Virus record (IMG/VR): IMGVR_UViG_3300009418_004704
Location: 1-32,121 of that record
DNA: 32,121 bases
Origin: a virus
Direction: 5' to 3' (one strand)
Under the pieces are notes generated by a model. It did no database searches and was not told the origin of the DNA. It saw only the letters and a list, made by a program, of their open reading frames with translations. Shown here in pieces: positions 28,984 through 32,121 of the stretch (positions are counted from its first letter, which is position 1; each line of letters starts with the position of its first letter). The position numbers and the translations under genes are program-made.

Positions 28984-31900
28984 TTAATCATCAAAAGATG
29001 CGCCACTTCTGGTAACAATGAAGTCAAGAGCGATGAATTCAATAGCTCTTGCAGGCTTCAAGAAAATCTTTGCATACAAGATATTTCTGTCAATCAAATC
29101 GGGCGTCGTTGTAGTTTCGTCCAGCACAACTTTGAAGTCGGTTAATCCCAGACCAGCCTTAACCCCCTCAAGGAATGGTACGACCTTACCGGTGAACCTA
29201 TCCCAAGTAGCCTGAACATTCTGATCAAACAGAATCTTGGCTGCAATTCTAGAAATTTCTTTCTTGAGATAAATAAGTAGTCTTCGTACGTTGATTCTGT
29301 CCAGCGCAGATTGCGTGACCTGTAAGGTTTTCTGTCCAAAGATTACGATGCCCTCGGCTGGGAACGTAGCAATCGGGTTGATGTTTGCATCGTAGAGCTT
29401 GTCTCTCATGGCTGAGGTTACACGCTCTTTGACGCCGATTACCGGAAGTCCTGCTGAGCCCTCGCTTAAGCCACCCCTGGTAAACCCAGCTGGAGCAAAC
29501 CAGACTGCTGATTTGCGCTGTGAGCTTGAGAAAGTGCCCAAAGCAACAACTGAAGGTGGTACATAAAGCACCGCATCGTTGATGGTGTCTCTAATCCTGA
29601 CAAACGGATAGAAAGTGCAGCCATAACTTGAATTAATATTCAAAGATCCTAAATCAAGAACTACGTCACCCACAGAACCGGCGTAATTGGGATCCGTAGG
29701 GAGTGCATCGTGCTCATGAGGCGGTTCGTAATTGCCTTTTAGATCAATGATAGCCAAGGAATCAGCTCTTGACTCACAGGCCTCAACAAGGGCAGTATTT
29801 AACGGTCCATTGGTAACGCCAGGCATGCATGCAACGTCATATTCAACGAACTCAGGATCCGCAGTTATATCAATGGCCTTCTTTAAGCTGTAGAAGGCAT
29901 AATTAGTTCTGTTTGTTCCAGACGAGCCCCCAGGGGACGTAAACGTATTGCGAAGGGGATCTTTTTCAGTGATATCCCACCCGTCGCGACCGCCAAACAT
30001 CGGAGATGTAAACTGATCAATGTCCTGGTCGAGGGCCCCAGTTATTGAACCGCTCTTCACTGTCCAAGAATTTCCCGTTGCTCTGGATCCAGATACCCAC
30101 ACATTATGATCTGTATCAGCAGCATTTTGCTGGACGTCGTCTAGTGTAAATACCCATGACCACTGTGATTTGTCGTCAACAACAGCATGTGGATCATGGT
30201 CTGCAGGCTTGCTCCGGAGTAAGTCCAAGTTTGTTTGGTCAAACCTCTTTTTGTCTAGGATGGCTGACTGATATCCAAAGTAGGCCTTCGAGGCTAAAGC
30301 TAGCCCACCCTCTGAAGAAGAAACTCTTAATCTAGTCGTTGGAAATTCAATTGAAGCTGTTAGCACATCTGCAGCAAACACGAGGTGGTTAGTAGCATGG
30401 TTGTCAACAAGTGCAGAATCAGGCAAGAGGCCGTTTCCCGTAGCCCAGTTCGATAGCGGGTTGGCTGCGTCGGCTCCGGTGCCGGCGGAGCCGCTTATCA
30501 GCGTCCAAGTTCTGGGTACCGATGGCCCGTATACGCCGAATGGTACGTATCCTTCAGCTCCACCACCATCGAGGAAGGGAGAGCATTCAACTCTGATATG
30601 TTTAGATTTATTTTCATATTCGCCGAGGTCGGTTATTAGTTTTGTTGATGCATCGTAACTATAAGATCTATCACCAATAACTCTCCTAATGTAATTAGCA
30701 GATGACGGGTTCAAATTAAGATTTGAATACCGCTCTATTACCTGTGGTCTATGATCAAAGTCAGAAGAACGTCGGACGACTAAACTAAAAGTACCCCATT
30801 TGTTAAAGTTGTCGCTGGGAACTTTTATATTTTCAATAGAAATTTTTATGTCTCTGTTTGTTGCCTCGCCGCAGCCTGGATCCTCGGAACCTCCGGAGCC
30901 TCCCAGCGCATGAATCTTGAAAAGTTTTTCTGCATGGCTAGTAGGATTAAAGCTAGCAGTTGTAGCACCACGTGTATCCTGAGAAATGAACCATCCCGTT
31001 GCTGCAGCTTTGGCCACTTGTTGATGGTCCTCCCATCCGATACTCGTGCCGACGGCTGAGTCCAGCTGAAGAATAACACCAAGCACGTGATTATTGGCCG
31101 GCGTGGATCCGCTTACTTTAAGCTGAGAGTTCTCAGCGCCTTTATTTCCAACGTTGGATTCAAATGTTTCTCCAAGCCAATAATTTTTCTCTGCATCGCC
31201 GAAGCCGGCAGCTGCGTTGGTATAGATTAAATCACCATTTGTTACGGTGGGGTCTGTGTTAAAAACTTTTCGAATAAAAAGCTTTGAGTCTCTATCAAAA
31301 TTAAATGTAGCTTCATGCTTTGTGGCAGGAGACACCGCGCTGTCGCGAATTTTTGCAACAAACTGGGGACTAGAAGTATTGCTTCGAATCATCACACCAG
31401 CGCCCTCTGCTTCAGCGCCTGCACGAGTTGTTCCGGAAAGAACAACAGATCCTGCCTGTACATACCAGACAGCAGCTAGAGAACCGGTGACAGCGGGCCC
31501 TGAGCCGCCAGTGAAACTGTGATTGCCATCGGCCAGGTCAGTACCTTGAGCGCCTGCATCGTTAACATTTAAAACGGCGCTGTTGGTTGCACTCCCCTTG
31601 GCAACAGTCGTAATAACCACTCGGCCGTTACCACCAACATCACTAGAAACAGCACTTAAGCTGCCGTGAGAGTTAAAGGCAGCTGCTATTTCAGCTGCCT
31701 TGAGTACGTTACTTAAATCGACTGCTCCGGCGCCGTCGACTGTGCATCTGAATACGCCCGCGGCGGACACCGACACGCCGCCGAAGTCCGACGTCGCGAT
31801 TGTCGAGTGACCCGTTATGGCTATCGTAGTAGACCCATCAGGCAAAGTAACTGTGTATGTAGTTCCAGTTCCTATTTCAGCAGTGGTAGTAACATTCATA

Positions 31901-32121
31901 GTTACTGACGCTGCTGTACCAGTGGCACCTGAATCCTCATAATTATCCGGGTTGGGGAATATAAACAAGCCATAAGCGCCACCATGAGTGGCGCCGGCGG
32001 CAGGGGAGTTAGCGGTTGTCCAGCCAGCCTTGGCGTCGGCGCCCTCGGCGGCGTCTTCGAGCTGCTGACCCAGAACCCTGTAAACAGTACAGGGAGAATT
32101 GTTTCTTAACCAGGCTTGGGC
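28984..32121 (-). CDS. Tail sheath protein, unusually long, N-terminus beyond the window edge
   Basis: The frame is open from the right edge (visible start AQAWLRNNSPCTVYRVLGQQ), so at least 1045 residues are encoded, against about 660 in T4 gp18. The N-terminal sheath strand, AGWTTANSP and GAYGLFIFP are followed by an inserted beta domain of about 140 residues (31492-31909). Later come FNKWGTFSLVVRRSSD, DNHATNHLVFAADVL, a linker, and the conserved C-terminal half: YAFYSLKKAIDI, YDVACMPGVTNGPLN, RADSLAIIDLKG, VYVPPSVVALG-type strands, IVIFGQKTLQ, NVRRLLIYLKKEIS, and the end RAIEFIALDFIVTRSGASFD. The C-terminal sheath domain attaches to the tube and links subunits on contraction. A TTG at 31968 is not the real start. 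Confidence 0.92.
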   Translation of the reverse strand, partial: AQAWLRNNSPCTVYRVLGQQLEDAAEGADAKAGWTTANSPAAGATHGGAYGLFIFPNPDNYEDSGATGTAASVTMNVTTTAEIGTGTTYTVTLPDGSTTIAITGHSTIATSDFGGVSVSAAGVFRCTVDGAGAVDLSNVLKAAEIAAAFNSHGSLSAVSSDVGGNGRVVITTVAKGSATNSAVLNVNDAGAQGTDLADGNHSFTGGSGPAVTGSLAAVWYVQAGSVVLSGTTRAGAEAEGAGVMIRSNTSSPQFVAKIRDSAVSPATKHEATFNFDRDSKLFIRKVFNTDPTVTNGDLIYTNAAAGFGDAEKNYWLGETFESNVGNKGAENSQLKVSGSTPANNHVLGVILQLDSAVGTSIGWEDHQQVAKAAATGWFISQDTRGATTASFNPTSHAEKLFKIHALGGSGGSEDPGCGEATNRDIKISIENIKVPSDNFNKWGTFSLVVRRSSDFDHRPQVIERYSNLNLNPSSANYIRRVIGDRSYSYDASTKLITDLGEYENKSKHIRVECSPFLDGGGAEGYVPFGVYGPSVPRTWTLISGSAGTGADAANPLSNWATGNGLLPDSALVDNHATNHLVFAADVLTASIEFPTTRLRVSSSEGGLALASKAYFGYQSAILDKKRFDQTNLDLLRSKPADHDPHAVVDDKSQWSWVFTLDDVQQNAADTDHNVWVSGSRATGNSWTVKSGSITGALDQDIDQFTSPMFGGRDGWDITEKDPLRNTFTSPGGSSGTNRTNYAFYSLKKAIDITADPEFVEYDVACMPGVTNGPLNTALVEACESRADSLAIIDLKGNYEPPHEHDALPTDPNYAGSVGDVVLDLGSLNINSSYGCTFYPFVRIRDTINDAVLYVPPSVVALGTFSSSQRKSAVWFAPAGFTRGGLSEGSAGLPVIGVKERVTSAMRDKLYDANINPIATFPAEGIVIFGQKTLQVTQSALDRINVRRLLIYLKKEISRIAAKILFDQNVQATWDRFTGKVVPFLEGVKAGLGLTDFKVVLDETTTTPDLIDRNILYAKIFLKPARAIEFIALDFIVTRSGASFDD

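Noticed and set aside
421-31522. Many plus-strand open frames of 60-165 codons
   Set aside because: All lie opposite well-supported minus-strand genes, lack ribosome sites or family motifs, and read as low-quality translations of the complementary strand.
1-32121. tRNA genes, CRISPR arrays, insertion sequences, integrase or attachment site
   Set aside because: The gaps are too short and none shows a cloverleaf, spaced repeat or transposase; nothing supports any of them by eye.

Overview
The window is part of the genome of a contractile-tailed double-stranded DNA phage, a myovirus with T4-like tail and replication genes. Every convincing gene reads on the minus strand, so transcription runs from the high to the low coordinates. 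The DNA is AT-rich by eye and very compact: neighbouring genes often share a TAATG or ATGA junction, many starts have an AGGAGG-type ribosome site, and no gene-free gap exceeds about 110 bases. No integrase, insertion sequence, tRNA gene or CRISPR array was seen. The host cannot be named. A B12-dependent ribonucleotide reductase, a DUF6356-like membrane protein and a possible GapR-like protein would fit a marine proteobacterium, but that is inference.

In transcription order, the right part (32121 to 19592) is the tail module: a very long tail sheath (cut by the window edge), tail tube, a gp26-like tail assembly or baseplate protein with a small overlapping partner frame, the tape measure protein, a probable tail-tube/baseplate junction protein, a gp53/LysM-like wedge protein and two large probable structural proteins. 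The next block (19584 to 14498) follows without a gap and is replication and recombination: a small family A DNA polymerase, a divergent tubulin/FtsZ-like protein, a gp32-like single-strand binding protein with its own promoter-like leader, a small membrane protein, a UvsX/RecA recombinase and a strange His/Lys/Arg-rich putative lipoprotein. A strong intrinsic terminator at 14441-14477 closes this block.

The left part (14437 to 1) mixes replication, nucleotide metabolism and accessory genes: a dCMP-deaminase-like enzyme, a small unknown, a 5'-3' exonuclease, a DnaB-like helicase, the class II ribonucleotide reductase, a GapR-like protein, a GroES-like co-chaperonin, a lytic transglycosylase, an unknown Rossmann-like protein, a HExxH metallopeptidase candidate, a nucleotidyltransferase-like protein, a DUF6356-like membrane protein, a full-length family C DNA polymerase (DnaE) with a candidate promoter, a zinc-ribbon protein, dUTPase, a small basic protein and an IMP dehydrogenase/GMP reductase homologue cut by the left edge.

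Together the genes describe a phage that runs its own fork (DnaE, helicase, exonuclease, SSB, recombinase), feeds it with dNTPs (reductase, dCMP deaminase, dUTPase, a purine enzyme) and builds a T4-like contractile tail. The most unusual points are two DNA polymerases of unrelated families in one genome, a tubulin-like gene overlapping one of them, a possible tail-chaperone frameshift, a repeated leader motif in front of two tail genes, and the basic histidine-rich lipoprotein candidate.
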